From Veillonella parvula (lineage in GTDB: Bacteria; Bacillota; Negativicutes; Veillonellales; Veillonellaceae), in contig NZ_LR778174.1 in the NCBI RefSeq assembly GCF_902810435.1, positions 669,501 to 733,500 on the forward strand: a stretch of 64,000 nt of DNA, in the 5' to 3' direction. A program made the translations under genes and the position numbers. The stretch's first letter is position 1, and each line of letters begins with the position of its first letter. The notes below the pieces were generated by a model, which saw only the letters and a program-made list of their open reading frames with translations, had not been told where the DNA came from and searched no databases. Of the stretch, positions 35,313-43,653 are shown one piece after another.

Positions 35313-36047
35313 ATGGATGCTACACAAGTGTATGTTAGTGAATTTATTGGAACGGCTGTCTTAATGGCATTTGGTAGTAGTTGTAATGCAGGGCTATTAT
35401 TGAAAAATACGCTTACCAGTGCACTTAAGTCAAATTGGATTGGATTGATGTTTGGTTGGGGTTTTGCAGTCACGTTTGCTGTATATACTGCTGTTGGTTT
35501 AGGTGGTGTTGGTCATTTGAATCCAGCTATTACCATAGCGTTTGCAGCGGGCGGATTATTTCCTCCTGAATTAGTAGTGGGGACAGTTATAGCACAACTT
35601 TTGGGTGGATTTTTAGGTGCGGTTATTACTATGTTACAGTATTATCCACATTTTAAAATAACAAGTCCAGAAGAGGGAAATAGTGTGTGTATTTTTGCCA
35701 CTGGCCCAGCTATTGATCATCGTGGATGGAATTTACTATCAGAGATTATTGCAACGTTCTTATTTATCTTCTGTGTGCTTTTGTTAGGACCTATGGCAAA
35801 TGGCTTAGCACCATTAATTATAGGGTTCTTAGTAGCAAGTATTGGTTTCTCTTTCGGAGGAACTACTGGATTTGCATTGAATCCTGCACGTGATTTTCCA
35901 TCAAGGATGGCTTACGCCATTTTACCAGTTCCAAATAAAGGATCTGCAAATTTAGGCTATGCGTGGGTTCCAATAGTAGGACCTATCATTGGTGGGTTCT
36001 TAGCTGTAGGTGCATTTTTATGGATTAGAGTATTTGCAAATCTGTGA
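35313..36047 (+). CDS. Glycerol/propanediol facilitator (MIP family)
   Basis: 244 residues, six membrane segments and the two NPA half-helices: NPAITIAFA and NPARDFPSR. The aspartate after the second NPA is the mark of aquaglyceroporins such as GlpF and PduF. It would admit glycerol or 1,2-propanediol through the inner membrane. Its place within the operon is the best context clue to the substrate. GAGG precedes the ATG. Confidence 0.93.
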   Translation: MDATQVYVSEFIGTAVLMAFGSSCNAGLLLKNTLTSALKSNWIGLMFGWGFAVTFAVYTAVGLGGVGHLNPAITIAFAAGGLFPPELVVGTVIAQLLGGFLGAVITMLQYYPHFKITSPEEGNSVCIFATGPAIDHRGWNLLSEIIATFLFIFCVLLLGPMANGLAPLIIGFLVASIGFSFGGTTGFALNPARDFPSRMAYAILPVPNKGSANLGYAWVPIVGPIIGGFLAVGAFLWIRVFANL

Positions 36048-36068
36048 TTTGAAGGGAGGCTATATACC

Positions 36069-36413
36069 GTGATAGACAAGCAACGAATCATACAAGAGTC
36101 AGTACCAGGAAAGCAGGTTACATTGGCTCATGTATTAGCTAATCCTAAAAGGGATTTATATAGCAAATTAGGCTTGGATAGTGAGGGGCGCAGTGCAATA
36201 GGTATTTTAACTATTACGCCAGGAGAAGCCGCTATTATTGCAGCGGATATGGCCTCTAAAGCTGCTAATGTTCATATTGAATTTATTGATAGATTTTCAG
36301 GAGCAGTATTAATCTCAGGTGATGTTTCAAGTGTAGAGGTATCTTTAACAAATGTATTACAAGGCTTTTCTGAACTCTTACAATTTAGTGTAGTATCACT
36401 TACAAGGAGTTAA
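36069..36413 (+). CDS. pduU: EutS/PduU-like shell protein (permuted BMC-H)
   Basis: 114 residues with the permuted-BMC start [21 protein letters not shown], then [20 protein letters not shown], as in EutS/PduU. GTG at 36069 is used, behind GGGAGG. The beta-barrel that plugs the pore in PduU corresponds to the N-terminal stretch. The pseudo-GTPase gene follows two bases after the stop, in the same order as PduU-PduV in Salmonella. Confidence 0.9.
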   Translation: MIDKQRIIQESVPGKQVTLAHVLANPKRDLYSKLGLDSEGRSAIGILTITPGEAAIIAADMASKAANVHIEFIDRFSGAVLISGDVSSVEVSLTNVLQGFSELLQFSVVSLTRS

Positions 36414-36415
36414 CA

Positions 36416-36931
36416 GTGCAAAACCTAAGAAGCACACTTTGGGTTGGAAGTACCTATTGCCACATTGAAAAAGTGGTAAAAAACATATTGGATTTACCGT
36501 ATTCTCTGCCACGCCCCATGGCAATTTATCGTAAAGAGAATTGTCTTTTAACTCCAGGCGAGTATATTGAAAATCCATGGTATTTTTCTGCTCTATTAGT
36601 TTCATCATACGATGTAGAAGTTGTTGTATTTGTATATCTATTAGGCGAACCTTATAATCCATATCCACCGGCTACAGCCGGTGCATTTAATCGTGATGTA
36701 ATAGGGGTTTTAATCATTCCAAACTCTGTATCAGATAATCTATGGCACCAAATTGAGGAGGCTCAGCATATTTTAGAATTAGCAGGAGCTATGAATATTT
36801 GTATTGTTGTAGATAAAATCGGTGATAATATATGTGAAGAAGTATCTAGTATGTGTGATAAGCGTGGATTTATATATGGTTATGATGCACTAAGAAATAT
36901 ACTAGTAGCCCAAAAAAATAATAATATATGA
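36416..36931 (+). CDS. PduV/EutP homologue that has lost GTPase motifs
   Basis: 171 residues. The central segment TPGEYIENPWYFSALLVSS and later RDVIGVLIIP and ILELAGA align well with PduV. The nucleotide-binding motifs are gone: the P-loop is GSTYCHIEK (no GKT/S), the G3 DTPGE has become LTPGE, and the TKxD motif reads IPNS. It is thus likely a pseudo-GTPase acting by binding. GTG at 36416 follows AAGGAG. The reading frame is intact, and the order next to PduU is kept. Confidence 0.75.
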   Translation: MQNLRSTLWVGSTYCHIEKVVKNILDLPYSLPRPMAIYRKENCLLTPGEYIENPWYFSALLVSSYDVEVVVFVYLLGEPYNPYPPATAGAFNRDVIGVLIIPNSVSDNLWHQIEEAQHILELAGAMNICIVVDKIGDNICEEVSSMCDKRGFIYGYDALRNILVAQKNNNI

Positions 36932-36974
36932 AGTAAATAATTATATTCAAAATACTGGAAACGTATCTATAATA

Positions 36975-37020
36975 AATGTTGGAGTGCTATTATAATAATG
37001 TCGCTCCAACATTATTTTTT
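36975..37020 (+). terminator. Terminator of the microcompartment operon
   Basis: AATGTTGGAG pairs with CTCCAACATT, followed by a T7 run. It marks the right edge of the island. Confidence 0.9.
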
Positions 37021-37101
37021 TATAAATCTTAAATTATAACGTGAGATTGAACATTATCCAAATCTACAATTAAGCTTTTTAATTTAATTTTAAATTTACA
37101 A

Positions 37102-37132
37102 AACCCTCTTTACATGTTTTGTAAAGAGGGTT
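37102..37132. terminator. Second hairpin after the microcompartment operon
   Basis: AACCCTCTTTACA/TGTAAAGAGGGTT, a perfect 13-bp stem with a 5-base loop; the following sequence is only AT-rich. A backup terminator. Confidence 0.65.
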
Positions 37133-37256
37133 ATTATATTTCAAGATTAATACATATGTAATTAAAATGGTTTCCTGTAATGGCGCATATTTTAGCGCTT
37201 TGCGGATAAAAAGGACCTTTCTTCACCGGACGGTTCTAGAAGCCAGAAAGGATGTA

Positions 37257-38450
37257 ATGAACGATAAAGTTTCTATTTCAACAGCAAATATTCGTGGTGC
37301 TTTTGGGGCATTTTTTATCCCTGGTATGTACACAGCTTTATGGGCTGGTTTTGTGCCATATTTAAAAGCAAAGCTTAGTATTGGTGAAGATGTATTAGGT
37401 TCCATGATTTTGTTGCTCGGTGTAGGTTCTTGTTTATCCATGGCTATAGCAGGTAAGCTTGTAGAAAGCTTTGGGTGTAAGAGAGTTGTTTTGTTAGCTA
37501 GCTTTATTGGTATGGTATCTCTTGCCATCGTTACTATGTGTCCTACTATTGCTACAACAACAGTAGCCCTGTTCTTTTTTGGTATTGGTGTAGGCCTTAG
37601 TGGTGCTTCTGCTAATTTACAAGCTATCCTAACAGAAAAGGTGAGCAAAAAACATTTAATGGGCGCCTATCACGGTGGCTGGAGCTTAGGTGGTTTTGCT
37701 GGTGCCGGTGTTTTGCTCGTGCTTTTAAAAATCTTATCGCTGCCTGTTAATCAAAGTATTTGGGGACTTCTCATCGTACTATTTATTGCGATGGTTGTAG
37801 TTAGCCAATTTATGTTGACCTTTGGTAGTGATCCAAATGCAAAGGTTACTAAAAAATCTAAAAGCCCATTGTCCTTTCATCCAATCGCTCTTATTTTTGG
37901 TTTATTGTCCTTTGTTTCTTACTTGGTAGAAGGTGCTGTAGGGGATTGGAGTGCATTATATTTATTTGAAGATAAAGGGATTGTTATCGAAGAGGCTGTC
38001 ATGGGTGTAATGCTCTTTAATGGTACTATGTGTATAGGCCGTTTGCTTGGTAATAGATTAGGTAAACACTTAACATCAAAGCAAGTTGTTGTTGGTGGCT
38101 ACTTACTTGGCTCTATTGCGATGGGGCTTATCGTGTTCTTGCCAGGTCATGCCTCCATGTATACTTACTTATTATTGGGTATTTCATTAGCTATGATAGT
38201 ACCAAACCTATTCTCTGCAATGGGGGAACAAAATGTCATTCCTATGACACAAGCGGTCGCAACATCCACAATGCTCGGTTATATGGGTATTTTGATGGGA
38301 CCTGCCTTAATTGGTTTCATTGCGCACGGTACAAGTCTTACAGTAGCATTTATCGTATTGACTATATTGCTTGTTGTAAGTGCAGGTATTGGTAAATACG
38401 CATACCATTTAATGAGTAAAGACTGTGGTCTTAGTGAAGAACAAATTTAA
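37257..38450 (+). CDS. MFS transporter
   Basis: 397 residues, 12 predicted membrane segments, with the MFS loop GKLVESFGCKRVVLL between segments 2 and 3. ATG 37257 is preceded by AAAGGA; an earlier frame start at 37167 would add 30 non-hydrophobic residues without ribosome site. The shape resembles sugar/metabolite symporters (FucP or YfkF-like), but the substrate cannot be told. It is monocistronic. Confidence 0.82.
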   Translation: MNDKVSISTANIRGAFGAFFIPGMYTALWAGFVPYLKAKLSIGEDVLGSMILLLGVGSCLSMAIAGKLVESFGCKRVVLLASFIGMVSLAIVTMCPTIATTTVALFFFGIGVGLSGASANLQAILTEKVSKKHLMGAYHGGWSLGGFAGAGVLLVLLKILSLPVNQSIWGLLIVLFIAMVVVSQFMLTFGSDPNAKVTKKSKSPLSFHPIALIFGLLSFVSYLVEGAVGDWSALYLFEDKGIVIEEAVMGVMLFNGTMCIGRLLGNRLGKHLTSKQVVVGGYLLGSIAMGLIVFLPGHASMYTYLLLGISLAMIVPNLFSAMGEQNVIPMTQAVATSTMLGYMGILMGPALIGFIAHGTSLTVAFIVLTILLVVSAGIGKYAYHLMSKDCGLSEEQI

Positions 38451-38462
38451 TAGCCTATAATT

Positions 38463-38498
38463 AAGGAGCTACGATTTTCGTATCGTAGCTCCTTTTTC
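38463..38498 (+). terminator. Terminator after the MFS gene
   Basis: AAGGAGCTACGAT pairs with ATCGTAGCTCCTT and a T5 run. Confidence 0.92.
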
Positions 38499-38530
38499 AT
38501 ATTTTTATATTTTATGTATTTCTCGCATTA

Positions 38531-38561
38531 AAAAGCCACAGGTCTAGAACCTGTGGCTTTT
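38531..38561 (-). terminator. Terminator of guaC (minus strand)
   Basis: AAAAGCCACAGGT/ACCTGTGGCTTTT; on the minus strand it ends in a T-run just after the guaC stop. Confidence 0.88.
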
Positions 38562-38586
38562 AGAACTATCATATATATTTATTAGA

Positions 38587-39573
38587 TTAGCGATCGCCAT
38601 TGAAGATAGAGTTTTTAACAAGTACATAGTCGACTTTGCGAATGGCTTGTAGAGTCGTACCGCCAGCGTAAGAGATAGCGGATTGTAAATCTTGTTCCAT
38701 TTCAGTTAATGTATCGAAGATAGAACCTTTGGAGTCGATGAAGATTTTTTTACCTTCTACGTTTTTGCGTTCCCCTTTTTGGAACTCAGAAGCAGAGCCA
38801 AAGTATTCTTTTACAGCTTTACCGTCAACGATTTTTTCTTCCCCTGGAGATTCTTCATGACCAGCAAATAGGGAGCCAATCATAACCATGGTAGCACCAA
38901 AGCGAATGGATTTTGCGATGTCGCCATGGTCACGAATACCGCCGTCAGCGATGATAGGTTTAGTAGCTGCTTTTGCGCACCAGCGAACAGCAGCCAATTG
39001 CCAGCCACCAGTACCAAAGCCGGTTTTCAATTTTGTGATACATACTTTACCAGGACCGATGCCTACTTTAGTCGCATCAGCACCAGCATTTTCTAGTTCA
39101 CGAACTGCTTCTGGAGTGCCTACATTACCAGCGATAATGAAGGTTTCAGGTAAGTTCTTTTTTATGTATTGGATCATTTCGATGACCGCATTGGAATGAC
39201 CATGTGCAATATCAATAGTGATATATTCTGGGGTTAAGTTTTCTTTCTTGAATTCATCAACTAAAGCAAATTCTTCAGCTTTTACGCCGATAGAAATAGA
39301 AGAATATAAGTTAAGGTCGTGCATGCGTTTTACAAAATCCATACGACGTTCTGGTTGGAAACGATGCATGATATAGAAATACCCTTCACGAGCTAATTTT
39401 TCAGCCAACTCTTCGTCGATGATAGTTTGCATATTAGCAGGTACCACTGGCAAGCGGAATGTGCGTTTACCTAATTTTACATGTGTATCACATTCGCTAC
39501 GACTGGAGACAATACATTTGTTAGGAATCAATTGCACGTCTTCATAATCAAAGATGTTAGTTGTATTAATCAT
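38587..39573 (-). CDS. guaC: GMP reductase
   Basis: 328 residues, TIM-barrel of the IMPDH/GMPR family without CBS domains. Seen: [13 protein letters not shown] at the start, [21 protein letters not shown] with the catalytic cysteine, and [16 protein letters not shown] for phosphate binding. It deaminates GMP to IMP with NADPH, for purine salvage. The ATG at 39573 is taken (AAGGAG upstream); a GTG/ATG frame further up to 39618 would add 15 residues of intergenic look. Monocistronic. Confidence 0.94.
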   Translation of the reverse strand: MINTTNIFDYEDVQLIPNKCIVSSRSECDTHVKLGKRTFRLPVVPANMQTIIDEELAEKLAREGYFYIMHRFQPERRMDFVKRMHDLNLYSSISIGVKAEEFALVDEFKKENLTPEYITIDIAHGHSNAVIEMIQYIKKNLPETFIIAGNVGTPEAVRELENAGADATKVGIGPGKVCITKLKTGFGTGGWQLAAVRWCAKAATKPIIADGGIRDHGDIAKSIRFGATMVMIGSLFAGHEESPGEEKIVDGKAVKEYFGSASEFQKGERKNVEGKKIFIDSKGSIFDTLTEMEQDLQSAISYAGGTTLQAIRKVDYVLVKNSIFNGDR

Positions 39574-39756
39574 AGTTTCTATATCTCCTTCGAGTATTAC
39601 ATATTGAACCTGTACCATTATACAAGAGACTCATAAAATTTTCAATACGTTCCGAATATTTTGTTTGGTGTAAGGGATAAACTGTAGTACAATACAAGTA
39701 GATTGTATAAATAATATATTCATTTATAGATATATGGTAAAAGGAGGTTGATTAAT

Positions 39757-40287
39757 GTGGAACAGTCTAAAATCCGTATGCTTACTGAAGCTGGCGTAGC
39801 AATTGCCATTGCTCAAGTGTTGTCATTTATTACGATTTTTCATATGCCACAGGGAGGCTCTATTAAGGCGGCAGCTTTGGTACCACTCATGATTTACGCA
39901 TATCGTTGGGGCGGAACACGAGGTATCTTTGTAGGTGTTGTATATGGTATATTACACTTTATTTTAGGCTTTAAATCATCTGTTCATTATTTAAGTATTG
40001 TATTAGACTACTTGGTTGCTTACGGTGCTATTGGCGTTTGTGGTTACTTTAAAGATTCTCTTTCTGGACTTATCACTGGATCCATCGTAGGTATTGTATT
40101 GCGTTGGGGGGCATCTGTTACGAGCGGTGCTGTGGTCTTTGCTAGCTATGCTCCGCAAGGGCAGAATCCTTGGGTTTATTCCATGATTTATAATGCATCC
40201 TATATGGTACCAGATGGGCTTTTAAATATTGCAGTTTTACTATTCATCTACCAAGGTGTTAAACGAGGTTTACAACGTCGTGGATAA
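39757..40287 (+). CDS. thiT: ECF transporter S component, ThiT-like (thiamine)
   Basis: About 176 residues, six membrane segments. GGSIKAAALVPLMIYAYRWG and the C-terminal YNASYMVPDGLLNIAV match ThiT thiamine-specific S proteins. GTG at 39757 lies nine bases after AAGGAGG; a TTG at 39748 is less likely. No thiamine riboswitch is visible upstream. The mobA-mobB fusion overlaps its end by eight bases, so they are translated together. The shared EcfT/A subunits are elsewhere. Confidence 0.85.
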   Translation: MEQSKIRMLTEAGVAIAIAQVLSFITIFHMPQGGSIKAAALVPLMIYAYRWGGTRGIFVGVVYGILHFILGFKSSVHYLSIVLDYLVAYGAIGVCGYFKDSLSGLITGSIVGIVLRWGASVTSGAVVFASYAPQGQNPWVYSMIYNASYMVPDGLLNIAVLLFIYQGVKRGLQRRG

Positions 40288-41404
40288 ATTAGGTTTAATT
40301 ATTTTGGCTGGAGGACTCAGCACTAGAATGGGGCAACCTAAGGCTTTGTTGTCTTGGATTAATGGTGAAAGTCTTATATCTCATGCCCTTCGTAAGGGCT
40401 TAGATGCAGATGTTCAAGATATTCTTATCTCCATTGGTGATGACGAGCAATTAGGACTTGCTATACAGACTCATATTATAGATACATTATCGAACGATGA
40501 GAAAAATAAGGTTTCTATTGTTCGTGATTCTGTTGGGCGATGCGGACCTTTAGGGGGGCTGTATAGCACTCTAGCGGTTGGTACTAGTTCTGCTTATGCA
40601 GTAATGGCAGTAGATATGCCATTCATGGAAATGGATTTGTATTATGATTGGCTCTATCAAGTAGAACATAATGATTGGAATGCCATTGTTCCTTATGGTG
40701 AAAGTGGTAAGGCTGAGCCGATGGCCGGTATTTATAGACCACATATTGCGTCTTTAATTCAATCTATTCTTGTTAGTGAAGATGTGTCTTTGCATCATGC
40801 TCTTGATGTTATTGGTCATGTTGAATCCATTGATGCTTGTGACTATAGCTGGGAATTAAGTAATATTAATCGCTTTGAAGATTATCAATGGGCACGAGCT
40901 TTAGCGGAAAATGAATTTCGTCGTGTACCTTTAATTAGTGTGGTCGCATCAAAACGTAAAACGGGTAAGACAACTGTTGTAACGCGTCTTGTGTCTGAGT
41001 TACAAAAAATCGGTTTATCCGTTGGTGTTGTCAAAAGCGATAAACATGGCTTTCAGATGGATTATGAGGGAACAGACACAGATCTTGCTTATAAAGCTGG
41101 GGCTGATGCGGTTGCTATTGCAGGGCCTACTGAAACAGCGATTCGCATACGTACAAAAGAACAATCAAACCTGTATGAAATATCACAGTTTATGCCCGTA
41201 GATATAGTTATACTAGAATCACGGTCTCAAGGGATTGCCCCTATTATAGAGGTTACCCAAGAGGGACATACGGAAGAGCTTATCTCGGATTCCATGGACC
41301 GAGTGGCGACGATAGAAATTGGTAAGTTAGATCAAGACGTACCTGAATTGGTACGTCACATACAGGAAATGATGAGGAGTTTAAATGGCCGTCGTTACTG
41401 TTGA
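40280..41404 (+). CDS. MobA-MobB fusion, molybdopterin-guanine dinucleotide synthesis
   Basis: 374 residues. The N-terminal half is a nucleotidyltransferase (LAGGLSTRMGQPKAL, AVDMPFM) of the MobA/MocA type. The C-terminal half (from ~212) is MobB with a P-loop KRKTGKTT and the later DGD-like VILESRSQG. The fusion makes the dinucleotide form of molybdenum cofactor. GTG at 40280 overlaps thiT; GAGG is 11 bases upstream. Its end overlaps moeA by 20 bases. GTP- or CTP-specificity is not decided. Confidence 0.85.
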   Translation: MDKLGLIILAGGLSTRMGQPKALLSWINGESLISHALRKGLDADVQDILISIGDDEQLGLAIQTHIIDTLSNDEKNKVSIVRDSVGRCGPLGGLYSTLAVGTSSAYAVMAVDMPFMEMDLYYDWLYQVEHNDWNAIVPYGESGKAEPMAGIYRPHIASLIQSILVSEDVSLHHALDVIGHVESIDACDYSWELSNINRFEDYQWARALAENEFRRVPLISVVASKRKTGKTTVVTRLVSELQKIGLSVGVVKSDKHGFQMDYEGTDTDLAYKAGADAVAIAGPTETAIRIRTKEQSNLYEISQFMPVDIVILESRSQGIAPIIEVTQEGHTEELISDSMDRVATIEIGKLDQDVPELVRHIQEMMRSLNGRRYC

Positions 41405-42620
41405 GAAGGCGCTCCAATTGTGGGATGAAGCCTTACAAACGCAAGTTCATAAAGTTGAAACAATAGATGTTAAGGCTGCGAAGGGGTACGTGTTAGCAGA
41501 GGACATTATTGCACCCACAGACGTACCTGCATTCCCAAAATCTGCTATGGATGGTTATGCCATCGCCTACGAAGAAGGTCGTAATGAATATATCGTTGAC
41601 GGTATCATTGGTGCTGGTGTTGTATGGGAACATCCCGTAGACGTTGGTCATGCGGTGCGTATTATGACTGGTGCACCGGTACCAGATACATGTGATACTG
41701 TCATCATGCAAGAACAAGTGGTTGGCACTGGTGAACCACAAACTACAATTACGATTCAAGGCAAATATCATTGTGGTGATCATATTATTCCACAAGGTGA
41801 GGAGTGTGTTGCCGGCACCATTGTGATCCCACGTGGTACAGAGGTAACATTTACAGTACAAACCATTTTGACGGGGCTAGGTATGACGGAAATATCTGTT
41901 AATGCCATGCCTCGTGTATTAGTTCTTACCTCTGGCCATGAGGTTATTGAACCTGGTGAAAGTTTAACACCTGGTAAAATCTACAACTCTAATCGAGCTA
42001 TGATCTGTGGGCTCTTGGAGGATTTAGGTTTTCATAAGATAACACATTATCATGTAAGTGATGCTCCGGAGGAGTTAGACTCTGAAATCAACCATGTGTT
42101 GAAGCTTAGTGAAGAAGCAGATGTTATTATCAGTTCTGGTGGTGTGTCGGTAGGCCTTTTCGATACGATGCCTCTTATTTATGAAAAACTAGGAGCAAAA
42201 TCTATCTATGCCCGTATTCAAATGCGACCTGGTGCAGCATCTTATGGTGCGGTTACCCCAAAAGGTCAGATAATCTTTGGTTTGTCCGGTAATCCAGGGG
42301 CTGCCTTTAATGGATGGCATTTAATCGTAGCGCCTACCTTGAAGCGTTATAAAGGGTTGGCTAATTGGACGACTCCAGTGGTGGCTTGTGTAATGGATAC
42401 AGAAATCTTCAAACGTAATGCTTTTGATCGTTATGTACAAGGGAAAGTCATATTTTGCGGTGGAGCGCCACGTTTTGTGGCTAATCGTCACTTTAATAGT
42501 AGTAGTATGTTAGGGCTATATACTGTGAATGCGTTGGCATGTATTCCACGAGGAACTCATGAAGTACATCCTGGTGATACATTTAATGTGTATCTGTTAG
42601 GCTTGCTGCCTGCAGTTTAG
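41385..42620 (+). CDS. moeA: Molybdopterin molybdotransferase
   Basis: 411 residues. PKSAMDGYAIAYEE near the N-terminus, MTGAPVP, then SSGGVSVGLFD and LSGNPGAAFN, all standard MoeA motifs. It inserts molybdate into adenylated molybdopterin. GAGGAG precedes ATG 41385, which overlaps the mobA-mobB stop. moaA and a MOSC-domain gene lie at 54.3-55.8 kb. Confidence 0.94.
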   Translation: MAVVTVEKALQLWDEALQTQVHKVETIDVKAAKGYVLAEDIIAPTDVPAFPKSAMDGYAIAYEEGRNEYIVDGIIGAGVVWEHPVDVGHAVRIMTGAPVPDTCDTVIMQEQVVGTGEPQTTITIQGKYHCGDHIIPQGEECVAGTIVIPRGTEVTFTVQTILTGLGMTEISVNAMPRVLVLTSGHEVIEPGESLTPGKIYNSNRAMICGLLEDLGFHKITHYHVSDAPEELDSEINHVLKLSEEADVIISSGGVSVGLFDTMPLIYEKLGAKSIYARIQMRPGAASYGAVTPKGQIIFGLSGNPGAAFNGWHLIVAPTLKRYKGLANWTTPVVACVMDTEIFKRNAFDRYVQGKVIFCGGAPRFVANRHFNSSSMLGLYTVNALACIPRGTHEVHPGDTFNVYLLGLLPAV

Positions 42621-42975
42621 ACCCTTTTGATTTTTAGATTCTTACTTTAAGGCGTTAGATTTTTTAGAGTTATAGAGTTTTTGAGTTATAGATACAAATA
42701 TACTAGTTAAAAAACTATAATATTTATAGCTAATCATAATGTAAAAAGACGAGGTTTCTTAGGAGGCCTCGTCTTTGCGTTTATTCAAAACATTTCGTTT
42801 ATCCAAAATAATTTTAATTTTGTTACCAAAGACACTGAAATTAAATCTCAATTAAATTATAATAAAATTAAGGGAAGGATATTTTTTTAGTTATATCAAT
42901 TGGTTTTGATAAAATTGTTTTAATCTACTTTTTATTTACTTTTACTATTATATAGCTATATAAGGAGTGATTTCT
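42621..42975. other. Gap between moeA and the cupin gene
   Basis: 355 AT-rich bases. It holds a terminator at 42745-42776 (AAAGACGAGG/CCTCGTCTTT) and a short direct repeat GAGTTATAGA. No gene or clear promoter is visible. Confidence 0.5.
42745..42776 (+). terminator. Terminator of the thiT-mobAB-moeA operon
   Basis: AAAGACGAGG pairs with CCTCGTCTTT around a 12-base loop. Confidence 0.8.
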
Positions 42976-43311
42976 ATGAGTAAGACTTTCACAAAAAATA
43001 TCCCAGTAAACGAAATTTTACATCTAGGTGAGCACCTAGAGTATAAAGAGGGTCAAGTGATTAGTATTACAATTGCTCAAAATGAGCGACTCAGCATTAC
43101 ACTATTTGCGCTGCCTAAGGGGGAAGAAATCTCTACGCATGTAACAGTAGGTGATGCGATTGTGCAAATCCTCGATGGTGAGGCGCACATCGTTGTTGGT
43201 GATGTGGAACATACTGTGAAAGCTGGTGAAACCTTGATTATGCCATCGGAAGTACCTCATAGCCTAGATGCAAGAGAAAGCTTTAAGATGCTGTTGACCG
43301 TAGTTAAATAA
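42976..43311 (+). CDS. Small cupin-domain protein
   Basis: 111 residues, a single beta-barrel cupin. The first motif ISTHVTVGDAIVQILDGE lacks the usual paired His, the second GETLIMPSEVPHSLDA keeps one. AAGGAG precedes ATG 42976; the in-frame TTG at 42967 is rejected. It may bind a metal or small ligand. Its 3' end (from 43291) is duplicated as a non-coding remnant at 45412. Confidence 0.85.
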   Translation: MSKTFTKNIPVNEILHLGEHLEYKEGQVISITIAQNERLSITLFALPKGEEISTHVTVGDAIVQILDGEAHIVVGDVEHTVKAGETLIMPSEVPHSLDARESFKMLLTVVK

Positions 43312-43323
43312 ATATATCATAAT

Positions 43324-43357
43324 AAATGCATCCCTTATATCAATAAGGGGTGCATTT
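43324..43357 (+). terminator. Terminator after the cupin gene, overlapping the next ribosome site
   Basis: AAATGCATCCCTTAT pairs with ATAAGGGGTGCATTT, followed by a short T-run. The only Shine-Dalgarno-like stretch (AAGGGG) for the next ORF lies in the 3' arm. The same hairpin recurs at 45446-45477. Confidence 0.85.
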
Positions 43358-43360
43358 TAT

Positions 43361-43639
43361 ATGTATTCTTTACAAGCCAGAGCTACACCTAAAGAGCATC
43401 ACGATGAAATTGTGAAATCTTTGGTATCTAATATTAATGAATTAGAACAAAGTGGATTATTTGAAAGTATTCAAGTATATAAATGGAATTTAGTACAAGT
43501 GTATAATTCCAAACAATGTACCGAACCAGTTGGCACTATTGTAGAGAACGTGTTATTTGGTACTTGGACACAGGATGAAACTGATTTGTTAAATGTAGGT
43601 AAAGCACAAGAACTGGCGTTAAGAGCGAAATTACCTTAG
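43361..43639 (+). CDS. Hypothetical 92-residue protein
   Basis: Not recognised. Soluble, helical, Lys/Glu-rich with no membrane segment. It starts four bases after the cupin terminator, and its AAGGGG lies in that hairpin, so translation would be low unless the hairpin is disrupted. The following AraC gene begins 14 bases after its stop. In the duplicate copy at 45.4 kb this ORF is missing (the equivalent ATG is followed at once by TAA). Confidence 0.55.
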   Translation: MYSLQARATPKEHHDEIVKSLVSNINELEQSGLFESIQVYKWNLVQVYNSKQCTEPVGTIVENVLFGTWTQDETDLLNVGKAQELALRAKLP

Positions 43640-43653
43640 GGAGCAAAAGTGTA

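Noticed and set aside
37141-37256. Upstream extension of the MFS protein from ATG 37167
   Set aside because: Thirty extra residues with no hydrophobic start, no ribosome site, and a good site before 37257.
39574-39756. TPP riboswitch before thiT
   Set aside because: No CUGAGA or related conserved blocks in the gap between guaC and thiT.
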